The notes under the pieces: model-generated
The model's input: only the letters and a program-made list of their open reading frames with translations
What the model was told of the DNA's origin: nothing
The model's database searches: none
Made by a program: the position numbers and the translations under genes
Part shown: positions 25,772-33,892 of the stretch, in pieces
Layout of the letters: each line of letters opens with the position of its first letter
Numbering within the stretch: the stretch's first letter is position 1
Source: Adlercreutzia sp. ZJ141
GTDB taxonomy: Bacteria > Actinomycetota > Coriobacteriia > Coriobacteriales > Eggerthellaceae
NCBI RefSeq assembly: GCF_011038965.1
Contig: NZ_JAAKEB010000006.1
Span: forward strand, 62,001 to 126,000
DNA: 64,000 nucleotides
Direction of reading: 5' to 3'

Positions 25772-26533
25772 GTTTGATTACCAGTCAGAATGTCACTGCT
25801 CCAAAACGATGTGGTGAGCTGGTCGCTTTGCCACGCCGTTTGAGTACCAGTCAGAATGTCACTGCTCCAAAACAACACCTCGTTACGCGTGCGCAAAGAG
25901 GTGGTTTGAGTACCAGTCAGAATGTCACTGCTCCAAAACTACTACTCAATCTCCTAGATTTGCATTGCTCGTTTGAGTACCAGTCAGAATGTCACTGCTC
26001 CAAAACTTACTGGTTCCAGCGTCAATGCTGATTTAGGTTTGAGTACCAGTCAGAATGTCACTGCTCCAAAACATTCCAATTACCTTGCAAACAAAACCAA
26101 CCGTTTGAGTACCAGTCAGAATGTCACTGCTCCAAAACTCGCAGAGCGCGGTAAGCTCTTCGGGCGTGTTTGAGTACCAGTCAGAATGTCACTGCTCCAA
26201 AACGCCAGACCAAGGGGGTATTTTGAACTTATGGTTTGAGTACCAGTCAGAATGTCACTGCTCCAAAACCATATCGTCGCTAATTGGTGACTTAATCACG
26301 TTTGAGTACCAGTCAGAATGTCACTGCTCCAAAACTTACTGGTTCCAGCGTCAATGCTGATTTAGGTTTGAGTACCAGTCAGAATGTCACTGCTCCAAAA
26401 CTACAACCACAACATGGTGCGGCGGCGTGGAGTTTGAGTACCAGTCAGAATGTCACTGCTCCAAAACTGGTTAGGTATCATTTGCCCAGTTCATAGGGTT
26501 TGAGTACCAGTCAGAATGTCACTGCTCCAAAAC
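25772..26533 (-). CRISPR. Type II-A CRISPR array, 12 repeats, 11 spacers
   Basis: Twelve 36-base repeats start at 25772, 25838, 25904, 25971, 26037, 26103, 26168, 26234, 26300, 26366, 26432 and 26498. Spacers are 29-31 bases. Read on the minus strand, the repeat begins GTTTTGGAGCAGTG and ends GTACTCAAAC, the orientation that pairs with the tracrRNA. The copy at 25772 has one substitution, as expected for the old trailer end, so the leader end is at csn2. The spacers at 26007-26036 and 26336-26365 are identical. The first repeat overlaps the end of csn2. Confidence 0.98.
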
Positions 26534-27272
26534 CGTTGAAGCAAATCCTTCCCTGCGTAGAAGGCGTACGATCTGACTGTCCGATCAGCAAAGTCTCAAG
26601 AAATCGCTGATCAATAAGCAGTTTTCTTTCTTTGCAGTATACCGAACAAGAAGAACCTCCCTCTAATACCAGCACCTTAATTCCAAGAAAAAGCACGTGT
26701 TCATAGAAGGATTCGAGCTCATTCTCGGCCAAAAAGGTATGCAAATTGATGAAAAGAAGTACCCCGTCAAAACCCATATCAGCTGCATATTCAACAAAGC
26801 ACATAAGATTGTCAAAGAGCGAAGCATCCTCGGGCACTTCAACATTGAAGTTAAAAGCCTTAAGAAATGTGGCCAGATCCCATTCTACCTCGAAAGCGTA
26901 GTCGCCTTGCATCTGATACCCCAGCTGAGATACCACCACCCTCAGTTGAGTACCCAGTCTTTCAATTTGCCCCCTTAGATCATCATCCTCATGTGCAATT
27001 CCAACCGTCTTTGCGTACAAACCCCCAAATAGTTTCTTATGTTTCCACGGTAATGCAAAGGGATTGACTATTGGCAAGAACGCCGCACCAGCATTCACTG
27101 CCTCACCTTCATCATCCCACACCGTATAAGGCTCTATCGAGTCCTCTCCTTTTCCCGATAAAACAGATTGACAAATTCGCGCAAAAAACGCTGGAGATTC
27201 TATTTGCAAAACAGAAACATACTGGGAATCAATCTCGACCGCATGCTCTATCCCTGCAAAGCAAACTTTCAT
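26511..27272 (-). CDS. csn2: CRISPR adaptation protein Csn2
   Basis: This 253-residue protein is the fourth gene of a cas9-cas1-cas2-csn2 set, which defines type II-A. The sequence fits Csn2: a strand-rich N-terminus with a PFALPWKHKKLFGGLY segment, a helical region, then a GFDGVLLFINLHTFL / GIKVLVLEGG core. Csn2 forms a tetrameric ring on DNA ends during spacer capture. Its ATG overlaps the cas2 stop (ATGA). The last seven codons and the stop lie inside the leader-proximal CRISPR repeat, leaving no intergenic leader. Confidence 0.85.
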   Translation of the reverse strand: MKVCFAGIEHAVEIDSQYVSVLQIESPAFFARICQSVLSGKGEDSIEPYTVWDDEGEAVNAGAAFLPIVNPFALPWKHKKLFGGLYAKTVGIAHEDDDLRGQIERLGTQLRVVVSQLGYQMQGDYAFEVEWDLATFLKAFNFNVEVPEDASLFDNLMCFVEYAADMGFDGVLLFINLHTFLAENELESFYEHVLFLGIKVLVLEGGSSCSVYCKERKLLIDQRFLETLLIGQSDRTPSTQGRICFNGFGAVTF

Positions 27273-27622
27273 AGCACTAAAAGCTCTTCCATGGTGTCCA
27301 CTTCATCATAAGCCCCGCGACCCCCGGTGATGTAGACCATAGTGGCAAATTGCTTCTCCGTTACCTGCAGCACCTGGACCAAGCCTTCAGACGGCCTGTT
27401 CTTTCGCAAGCGCGCAATCGCGCTGTTTGCCGCATTGTCGTTTACCACCAGTTTCGCATACACCGACTCTTGAATCATCAAGTAGCCCTCCTTGATCAGG
27501 TGTTTACGAAAGAGTCGGTATTGTTTACGCTGTCGTGCCGTTTCAACGGGAAGGTCAAAGAACACAATCAGTCTCATATAGCGAACCCTCCCTTTCTTCT
27601 GATCGCTTTGTGTCGTGCTCAT
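27269..27622 (-). CDS. cas2: CRISPR adaptation protein Cas2
   Basis: The 117-residue frame starts at ATG 27622, overlapping the cas1 stop (ATGA). An internal ATG at 27577, behind GGGAGG, gives 102 residues and a more standard N-terminus (MRLIVFFDLPVET). The Cas2 ferredoxin-like pattern is clear: strand with the conserved Asp, then FRKHLIKEGYLMIQESVYAKL, and the II-A ending QVTEKQFATMVYITG. It bridges two Cas1 dimers in the integrase. Confidence 0.9.
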   Translation of the reverse strand: MSTTQSDQKKGRVRYMRLIVFFDLPVETARQRKQYRLFRKHLIKEGYLMIQESVYAKLVVNDNAANSAIARLRKNRPSEGLVQVLQVTEKQFATMVYITGGRGAYDEVDTMEELLVL

Positions 27623-28497
27623 ATGAGGGCAAAGTCATCAATGTCATCTACAGCAATTCGCTTATTGAGCGCATTGATGCATTGCTGGACATACTGAGAG
27701 ACAACTGACACCAAACGATACAATCCGCCACGATAGGACACCTCTTTGTTTGCAAGGTCGGCAAGCTGTCTGCGCATGACGGCATCAAATTCTCCCGCAA
27801 GGCAATCCACCACCAATCTGTCCACGGCAGGGCGGAAAGGCTCCATCAGATCGCACGTGAGATTGAACTGGTTGTACTCATTTCTATGACAGATCCCCAC
27901 CTGCGTGATGCATCCACGAGAGGTTACCTCTCGGTTAACCATGGAAAGCAAAATGGCATACCCGTAGTTCAGTGCCGCATTAATTGGTGTGTTTGTCTCA
28001 CGAGAGAAATCTGGTCCAAACAAAGCCGCAAAATATAACCGAGCCGCCTGAGCTTCCCTGTTCGTCACGTCCCCCGAACGAACTTCTGGAATAACCCCAT
28101 ACAACGTCTTTGCCTCACGATCATAGTCGCGTTCTTCCAAGAAACGCGCTTGCTCCCGAATCTTGTCGCGTACAACCTTCTGCCACACACGCTTTTTGAT
28201 GGGCTCGCCCCACTCCATCTGCTCTGCTATGCGCTTACTGGTGTTATGCGCTCCATAGAGGGGTAAGTACTGCCCCACCGGATTGCATTTATCGTCGCTC
28301 ACCAGCAAAGAAATCTTGCTCTGTGCCAGTTCCGCCATAAGATACGCACTGATATAGACCTGTCTGGTCTGCAATATAATGGTTGAGATTTCAGACAAAT
28401 GCACCTTTGCGGTGCCATCCTCTTTGCGCACCACTAAGTAGCCACTTTTGTACGACAAGCGACAAGGGCTTTCTACGAATACCGTCCTAAAGGCCAA
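27619..28497 (-). CDS. cas1: CRISPR integrase Cas1 (type II)
   Basis: The TTG at 28497, with AGGCGG upstream, gives 292 residues starting MAFRTVFVESPCRLSYK, the normal Cas1 N-terminus; a further TTG at 28515 is possible. Family motifs are intact: INAALNYGYAILLSMVNREV with the catalytic Glu, then ICHRNEYNQFNLTCDLMEPF with the His and Asp. It inserts new spacers next to the leader. It overlaps the 3' end of cas9 by about 11 bases. Confidence 0.92.
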   Translation of the reverse strand: MAFRTVFVESPCRLSYKSGYLVVRKEDGTAKVHLSEISTIILQTRQVYISAYLMAELAQSKISLLVSDDKCNPVGQYLPLYGAHNTSKRIAEQMEWGEPIKKRVWQKVVRDKIREQARFLEERDYDREAKTLYGVIPEVRSGDVTNREAQAARLYFAALFGPDFSRETNTPINAALNYGYAILLSMVNREVTSRGCITQVGICHRNEYNQFNLTCDLMEPFRPAVDRLVVDCLAGEFDAVMRRQLADLANKEVSYRGGLYRLVSVVSQYVQQCINALNKRIAVDDIDDFALI

Positions 28498-31400
28498 TAT
28501 GCGTCCGCCTTTCAAACATTCCCGTCACAGACTGGTCGATAAAGGTGATACCACCTCCTTTGGTCAAAATGTTACTGTAGGAGGGATGGATACACCCCGC
28601 ATATTTGGAACCCCCAGCACATTCCAAAATCACCATATTTCGCGCTCCACTGGCCGCTTCAACCAACGCTCGCAAAACAACTCCCTGAGATTCCGCCCCC
28701 AATCCAGAAAAAACACCTTCAAGCCGCTCAATTTGAAGCAGCTGCGATAGCTTCGGTGAATACCCTTTAAGCGAGCTAACAATTGTCAGAAATACCCGAT
28801 CTCGTTCTGCACTTGTAGTCGGCTTTCCTTCAATGACTCGCAGCATTGTCCACATCTCATCGCGATTGAAAGCAACCGCCACGGCATTTCTTGCCTCTCT
28901 CTTTCCTGTCAGATACAAGCGATTTCCGTCAAACTCCATCAGCTGACGCTTGTATATTTTTGGGCGAACGATTTTAACGAACTCAAATCCCTTTTCCTTA
29001 GCAAGACCTCGGGCGTATTCAGCTAAGGCGTCACTATGGGAAGTAATGCTCGACGCCACAGAAACCGGGACCTGCGCAAATTCCAGCACGGATACACCCT
29101 TTTTATTCATAGCTTTATAAATGAAAAAGTATGCAAACTCGGTTCCCGAATATCCACCGTACTTCATGGGGTCAAGCCCCTTTTTCAGCGAAATACCTGG
29201 GGCTTTCTTCCCTCCACGCGGAGAGTAGATGGTCGCTGTCCAGAACGCTCCGCTTGTCTCTTCGGGCATCCTTGAAATGAAACATTGGCGGCAATCAAAA
29301 TAACGCTTAAGGCGTTCCAGCTCTTTATTTGGAGCCCAGTCATCTATGACAATCTCGCCTGTCTCCGTGTCGTACCCTGGACGCATAAAACTCTTGATCA
29401 AAAACGACGAATCACCAGGCAGATGCCCCCGACGTGCCTCGTTTGCTTCCCTTTTCACAAAGGCTCTTAGCATTTTCGCGTATCGAATTGGATTCTCGTA
29501 CACATCGTTATGACGCTTCAAGATAAAGCGTCCGATTTCTGCCGCCAGCAATGCATCGTGAGCATGATGGAAATCATTCGCCTCACGACACTTCGGGAAA
29601 AGCGGTGGGATGCCATCTTTTTCTCGTTTGTGCTTACCAGGAAATTCGCGCAGCTCATGAGACAGAGCCGCTTTGATCGGCACAATGCTCACCTCTGGAT
29701 ACTGCGCATCCAAAAGCATTTGCACTGTCTTTACAACTTGATGCGTTTCTACCAGCTGGCGCGCAACAAAACCCTTCATCTGCCTTTCAGAAATACCTGA
29801 GCGCATAAGGTTGTTGTATTTCTTGTCTCCAATGAGCTTTGCGTCGTGAAGAGCCCTCCAATACGGTGCCATCTTCCTGCGAACGCCCTGGTCAATCAGC
29901 ATCTGATCAGACTTTGCTTCATTTTCAGAGGCCAACACCAGAGCTTTGTTCTCGAAACTATCATCTTTGATATATGACTGGGGAATGATATGGTCAACAT
30001 GATAGTCGCCTGAAGAAAGCCGCTCGATTTTGATAGGCGTACCCGAATACAACGACTTGCCACCTTGCATGAAATACAACGTCAAGCGCTCATTCAGATC
30101 GACGTTCCCCTTTGCGTGTTCAGCCAGCTCTTTCGATACTTCGCTATCCCAAAAACCAGACGCATTTTCCTTCAGCTTTGTCATGGCGTCCTTCAACGCA
30201 TCGTAGCGCCTTTTTGTGCGTTGCCCCCGTTTTTTAGCATCTTCCCCACGCGCAACCTCAACAAAGATATTGGCAGGCGCATGTCCCGCTATATCAACAA
30301 TCTCTTTAACAATGAGCAATGCCTGGCTGATACTACGACGCAACGCCGGTGATCCGGGAAGATCTTCCAAATTCAATCCCGCACCCAAAAGATGCTCTTT
30401 ATTCCAATCATCAATTACCTTGGTAAACTCCAGATTGTCATCATGCAAGACTTCCATAAGAACCATGGCGTTCCCATGCGACTTACCCGTGTAATTTGGA
30501 TTCCCCTCACGTAGCACATCCATAATTGAGCGTTCACCGTCATCCGTGGAGACCTTTATCTCACACAACAGCTTTTTCGACAGCTTTCCCCAGCCCGTAA
30601 ATCGCTTACGAACGATTTTGTCGATTTTCTCACTTGTTAAACGCTCGCCATACTTTGTCTTGAGCTTATCGCGAAATATGCCGCGATCTTCGAAGAGAGT
30701 GCTCCACAGAATGATTTCTTCAACCATATCGTAATCTGAGCCCGTGATATCCTCAACACCAAGAACATCCTTGAAGAAGTGATACGACGTCAACTTTGAC
30801 TCAAAGCCGCTTTCGCCTTGCCCACCCGACACATGCACATGACTATGACAGCGCGGGCTCTGCGCCATCCAATCAGATACTTTTTTGTAAGTTATTTTGC
30901 CCTTGCGCTGTTTGAACAGCTCTTCCATCATGTCAGTGCGATCAGCATAATCGAAGCGATGCTTCTTGTCTCCATCTTGTGTAAATCGTGCCCCGTTGAG
31001 CTCGTTAAGCACGCAAAACTCTTCATAAAGCAGCGAGCTTTTAGGAAGAACCGGTTCACCCTGCAAATACGTACACGTGCCCGTCATGCGACGGATAAAT
31101 GCCTCGGCACTGGCATCCTTGTCAATAATGTCTTCCCAGTTCCAAGGATAGATCTTCGTATCCTCCATACCAGGCTTGCGAATTGACCACGCAAAGCGCG
31201 GATCTCCGTCGGGCTTGTCGCCTGCTCTGCGCGCGCCCTTTTGCGTAAGTGGCCCCACGTAATAGGGGATGCGAAACTCAACAAGCGATTCCAGCTCTTT
31301 TTCATGTTCAGCCAAAAACGGATAGAACCGCGACTGGTTTTGAATAATGGCGTGCATTTCTTCAAGATGCAATTGGAAAGGGATGGCTCCATTATCGCTC

Positions 31401-32743
31401 GTTTTAAGACGGCGCAGAAAGCGCTCATTCTCAAAGTCTTCTATCATGCGAAGATAGCGCCCGTCTGCTTCTGCGGCCGTACCCTTAAAAAGACCTTGTG
31501 TCTCTTTTTTGAATTCATCATATGAAGTCATACCATGCACTTCGTTGTACTTCGTATAACCCTTGGCCTTTGCCTTGTCATACATATATTTCTGTGGATG
31601 CATCTCAGTAGCCGGATAAAATGAACCGCGGAAGAAAGCATCGAACTTCTCAGGCGCATAATCCTTCACCAGGGCTTTGAGCATCTTGAGCTGGTCTTTA
31701 TACCTGTTGTATTCGGCTACTTTGTTCTGAGAAAGCGATCCTCCAGGATTAGCTGAAAGTAACCCCTGTAGAACATAAGAAGAGTAGACCGCTCTCATAG
31801 AGTCAAAGAACAGGCGAGCTTCTTCGGGGCAGATTGCTTCGAAATCCTCTACCTCATCATCTTTGGAAAGGCTTATCTTGGTCTTTTTGTCCTCGGGCGC
31901 TTCTTCGCCGATAAAGAACACGTGAGCAAGTTCCGCACTTACACCCACAATAGCTCCAGCCAGAGCCTTTGCCATGTTCTTTGCCGCCTTCGCATTAAAC
32001 CCAGCAAGCGCATCTTCGTCTGCATCGCTCAGTGCCGCAATTCCAAGAAGCGGAACGATGCGTTCTTTGATAGCTGTGCGTGACTGCTGTGTATTACCCA
32101 AAGCCTCGGCTATCGCCTCTGCATTATCCTGAGCGGTGCAGCTAATGCCTTTTTCATCACACCATTCACTTAGCTTAAGGCACAAATCTTGTACTGAAGC
32201 ATCCATGTCTGCATGTTTGGAAGAAAGCTCCTTATTGCCCTGCTGAAGGAAGTTCCCGCGATGCTTGACAATGTTATGCAAAGCCAGATAGATAAGCCTG
32301 ATATCTGCCTTTTCGTCTGTTTCCATCAGATATGCACGCAGGTGATATATCGTAGGAAACGCTTTGTAATAGTCCTTTTCAGAGAAGTTAGAATTATTAA
32401 AGAGGGGCCAAGTATAACTTACGTGACCTTCTTCGCGATCTTCTGACAACAAGCGCGATTGCCCGAGGCGCACAAAGAATTCTGGATCGATTCGGTTCAT
32501 CTCTTCTAAGAAAAACTCTTGTAGCAAATCAAGACGCCACCGCCTTCGCACATAACGACGCCGCTGGCCACGCGGAACACGCGCCGCTGAAGCCGGTTCA
32601 GCATTAGGAAACAAACGACTACCCCATGTAGGCTTGCCCTTGAAATGGCACAGATTGCCCTCGGCATCAGTAACCGCCCACCCCACGGAGCCTGTTCCGA
32701 TATCGAGGCCTATGCTGTATTCGTCAACATTTCTCAGGTTCAT
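28487..32743 (-). CDS. cas9: Cas9 RNA-guided nuclease (type II-A)
   Basis: I choose the ATG at 32743, behind AAAGGAAA; an ATG at 32752 is possible. The protein has 1418 residues. RuvC-I is SIGLDIGTGSVGWAV with Asp14. RuvC-II is IFVEVARGED, the HNH core is YHVDHIIPQSYIKDDSFENK, and RuvC-III is HHAHDALLAAEIG. The Arg-rich bridge helix (RRRYVRRRWRLDLL) and a PAM-interacting region with DPMKYGGYSGTEFAY also resemble S. pyogenes Cas9. All nuclease residues are present. It uses the crRNA and the tracrRNA encoded divergently just upstream. The region is AT-richer than the flanking chromosome. Confidence 0.97.
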   Translation of the reverse strand: MNLRNVDEYSIGLDIGTGSVGWAVTDAEGNLCHFKGKPTWGSRLFPNAEPASAARVPRGQRRRYVRRRWRLDLLQEFFLEEMNRIDPEFFVRLGQSRLLSEDREEGHVSYTWPLFNNSNFSEKDYYKAFPTIYHLRAYLMETDEKADIRLIYLALHNIVKHRGNFLQQGNKELSSKHADMDASVQDLCLKLSEWCDEKGISCTAQDNAEAIAEALGNTQQSRTAIKERIVPLLGIAALSDADEDALAGFNAKAAKNMAKALAGAIVGVSAELAHVFFIGEEAPEDKKTKISLSKDDEVEDFEAICPEEARLFFDSMRAVYSSYVLQGLLSANPGGSLSQNKVAEYNRYKDQLKMLKALVKDYAPEKFDAFFRGSFYPATEMHPQKYMYDKAKAKGYTKYNEVHGMTSYDEFKKETQGLFKGTAAEADGRYLRMIEDFENERFLRRLKTSDNGAIPFQLHLEEMHAIIQNQSRFYPFLAEHEKELESLVEFRIPYYVGPLTQKGARRAGDKPDGDPRFAWSIRKPGMEDTKIYPWNWEDIIDKDASAEAFIRRMTGTCTYLQGEPVLPKSSLLYEEFCVLNELNGARFTQDGDKKHRFDYADRTDMMEELFKQRKGKITYKKVSDWMAQSPRCHSHVHVSGGQGESGFESKLTSYHFFKDVLGVEDITGSDYDMVEEIILWSTLFEDRGIFRDKLKTKYGERLTSEKIDKIVRKRFTGWGKLSKKLLCEIKVSTDDGERSIMDVLREGNPNYTGKSHGNAMVLMEVLHDDNLEFTKVIDDWNKEHLLGAGLNLEDLPGSPALRRSISQALLIVKEIVDIAGHAPANIFVEVARGEDAKKRGQRTKRRYDALKDAMTKLKENASGFWDSEVSKELAEHAKGNVDLNERLTLYFMQGGKSLYSGTPIKIERLSSGDYHVDHIIPQSYIKDDSFENKALVLASENEAKSDQMLIDQGVRRKMAPYWRALHDAKLIGDKKYNNLMRSGISERQMKGFVARQLVETHQVVKTVQMLLDAQYPEVSIVPIKAALSHELREFPGKHKREKDGIPPLFPKCREANDFHHAHDALLAAEIGRFILKRHNDVYENPIRYAKMLRAFVKREANEARRGHLPGDSSFLIKSFMRPGYDTETGEIVIDDWAPNKELERLKRYFDCRQCFISRMPEETSGAFWTATIYSPRGGKKAPGISLKKGLDPMKYGGYSGTEFAYFFIYKAMNKKGVSVLEFAQVPVSVASSITSHSDALAEYARGLAKEKGFEFVKIVRPKIYKRQLMEFDGNRLYLTGKREARNAVAVAFNRDEMWTMLRVIEGKPTTSAERDRVFLTIVSSLKGYSPKLSQLLQIERLEGVFSGLGAESQGVVLRALVEAASGARNMVILECAGGSKYAGCIHPSYSNILTKGGGITFIDQSVTGMFERRTHIGL

Positions 32744-32766
32744 GCTTCCCATTTCCTTTCCTGCGT

Positions 32767-32774
32767 GCTAAAGT
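32767..32774 (+). promoter_or_regulatory. Extended -10 element for tracrRNA
   Basis: TGCTAAAGT has the TG-N extension; a weak TTCCCA lies 17 bases upstream. The predicted start, about seven bases downstream, coincides with the first base of the anti-repeat. Confidence 0.5.
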
Positions 32775-32780
32775 GGCAAC

Positions 32781-32908
32781 GTCTTGATACCAGTCAGGAC
32801 GTTACTGCGAGTCAAAATACGGCTTAGCCAAAAATGCCTTTCTCGAAGGCGCCACGTAGGTGGCATATTCTGACTCACGAAGAACCCTTTCGAGGGTTCT
32901 TTTCTTTT
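32781..32908 (+). ncRNA. tracrRNA
   Basis: On the plus strand, 32781-32820 is an anti-repeat complementary to the minus-strand crRNA repeat, with a mid-stem bulge like other II-A systems. It continues into TCAAAATACGGCTTAGCC, matching the lower stem and nexus of known tracrRNAs. Hairpins follow at 32836-32850 (GCCTT/AAGGC) and 32851-32864 (GCCAC/GTGGC). A terminator AGAACCC/GGGTTCT at 32881-32900 ends with a T-rich tail. An extended -10, TGCTAAAGT (32767-32774), would start the RNA exactly at the anti-repeat. Confidence 0.9.
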
Positions 32909-33069
32909 CTTAACCTACGCTCTGTATATGACGTTTTTACCATACTTTCGTAGATTATTTGTCCCATACAAGGGAAATGTCCAACGAGCTGTATCGGCAG
33001 TGGAAGGAATACGATAATTAGGCAAGCTTAGGCTGACTTCAATATACGTTAACGAGTAGGTGGTGTGAT

Positions 33070-33246
33070 ATGAAGGAATACGACGAGGTTATCGTACCCG
33101 ATGGACGGATTGGCCACATCATCGAGCTTTTCGATAACGGCGACTGCTACGTTGAGTTTAGAACACCAGATGGACCCGATGCATACGAAGACGAGTTTTT
33201 CAAAGCGAACCAGGTGAAACTTGCTGATATTTATGTCCGTGATTAA
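33070..33246 (+). CDS. 58-residue DUF4926-like small protein
   Basis: This short gene starts at the ATG at 33070, behind AGGTGGTG. The product begins [20 protein letters not shown] and continues with [12 protein letters not shown], a beta-barrel-like pattern similar to DUF4926 proteins (small, often next to phage or toxin genes). There is no signal peptide. It overlaps the following LysM gene. The function is unknown. It lies between tracrRNA and the right island end. Confidence 0.55.
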   Translation: MKEYDEVIVPDGRIGHIIELFDNGDCYVEFRTPDGPDAYEDEFFKANQVKLADIYVRD

Positions 33247-33403
33247 CAGCAATGTGTCAGCAGGGCGTACATACACCGTCAAGCCTGGTGATACGCTTTC
33301 TCGTATCGCTGCAAAGTACGGTACAACTTACGTAGACATTGCGGCAAAGAACGGTATTGCTGACCCGAACAAAATCTATCCAGGGCAAAGGCTTGTAGTC
33401 TAG
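33233..33403 (+). CDS. Small single-LysM protein
   Basis: The ATG at 33233 gives 56 residues; a TTG at 33221 behind AGGTGA is an alternative start. Almost the whole protein is one LysM domain: [20 protein letters not shown] ... NPGQRL-like ending with IYPGQRLVV. LysM binds peptidoglycan or chitin-type glycans, yet there is no export signal, as in some phage tail or lysis proteins. The start overlaps the preceding gene in another frame, suggesting coupling. Confidence 0.75.
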   Translation: MSVINSNVSAGRTYTVKPGDTLSRIAAKYGTTYVDIAAKNGIADPNKIYPGQRLVV

Positions 33404-33407
33404 CGAC

Positions 33408-33441
33408 AATTTGGGGCACCGTGGAATCGGTGCCCCAAATT
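33408..33441 (+). terminator. 14-bp hairpin after LysM gene
   Basis: AATTTGGGGCACCG at 33408-33421 pairs perfectly with CGGTGCCCCAAATT at 33428-33441, directly after the LysM stop. The loop is TGGAAT. Confidence 0.8.
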
Positions 33442-33471
33442 CGTGCGTTAGAGAGCGATTACGAAAGTTGT

Positions 33472-33654
33472 CTATCTGATCTTTTTCATATCGTCTGCAA
33501 CAAGTGTTTTCAGATACTCGGTGACGTTTTCTTGAGATTTCAGCCAATCGTACATGGCTTCATCTTCGGCATTCGGATAGAACCGTAGTACAAGCTGCTT
33601 GACGCTCTTTTTCCTGTAGGTGTTCTCTGCCTTTCTCTGTGCATCTGTTTTCAT
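33472..33654 (-). CDS. 60-residue mobile-element-type hypothetical protein
   Basis: The product is basic and helical (TDAQRKAENTYRKKSVKQLV; FYPNAEDEAMYDWLKSQENV; TEYLKTLVADDM). It resembles small phage or conjugative-element proteins of ribbon-helix-helix type, in which a short strand (VKQLVLRF) precedes two helices; such proteins usually bind DNA. No good ribosome site is seen before the ATG. It could bind the dyad at 33846-33869, but this is a guess. Confidence 0.55.
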   Translation of the reverse strand: MKTDAQRKAENTYRKKSVKQLVLRFYPNAEDEAMYDWLKSQENVTEYLKTLVADDMKKIR

Positions 33655-33686
33655 ATCTATAGCGATGGTATGATGGGCGGTGAAGC

Positions 33687-33714
33687 GGTGCCGCCCGCTT
33701 TTGCAAGCGGCACC
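33687..33714. terminator. Hairpin between two small minus-strand genes
   Basis: GGTGCCGC at 33687-33694 pairs with GCGGCACC at 33707-33714, followed by TTTT on the plus strand. It could end either plus-strand readthrough or transcription of the 30-codon gene. Confidence 0.5.
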
Positions 33715-33720
33715 TTTTGG

Positions 33721-33813
33721 CTATCGGGTGGCTTTCCGGTTATTCTTGCGGTGCCAAACGCTAAAACGAATAACCCAGTCACCCAGAGCCAGCTCCACGC
33801 TAACCCTTTTCAT
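33721..33813 (-). CDS. 30-residue peptide gene behind near-consensus promoter
   Basis: AGGAGGTGAAGCG immediately precedes the ATG at 33813. The peptide (MKRVSVELALGDWVIRFSVW, then a basic tail) is amphipathic and basic. The very strong ribosome site and promoter argue that it is expressed. It resembles in style the tiny toxin-like or leader peptides of Gram-positive mobile elements, but I recognise no family. Confidence 0.5.
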   Translation of the reverse strand: MKRVSVELALGDWVIRFSVWHRKNNRKATR

Positions 33814-33845
33814 CGCTTCACCTCCTTTCGTTTCCTGGCACTTGA

Positions 33846-33875
33846 TATTATATGGTATACCACATAATAATGCAA
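33846..33875 (-). promoter_or_regulatory. Near-consensus promoter with overlapping 24-bp operator dyad
   Basis: On the minus strand, TTGCAT (33870-33875) and TATAAT (33847-33852) are separated by exactly 17 bases. The interval 33846-33869 is a palindrome centred on GGTATACC with only one mismatched pair, occupying the -10 and spacer. This is a classic repressor-controlled promoter. It drives the 30-codon gene and perhaps the 60-residue gene beyond it. Confidence 0.8.
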
Positions 33876-33892
33876 GAAAAATTTTGAAATAA

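Noticed and set aside
25808-25837. Spacer sharing 13 bases (GATGTGGTGAGCT) with the recJ-recQ gene near 41288
   Set aside because: The match stops after 13 bases, so it is not a credible self-target.
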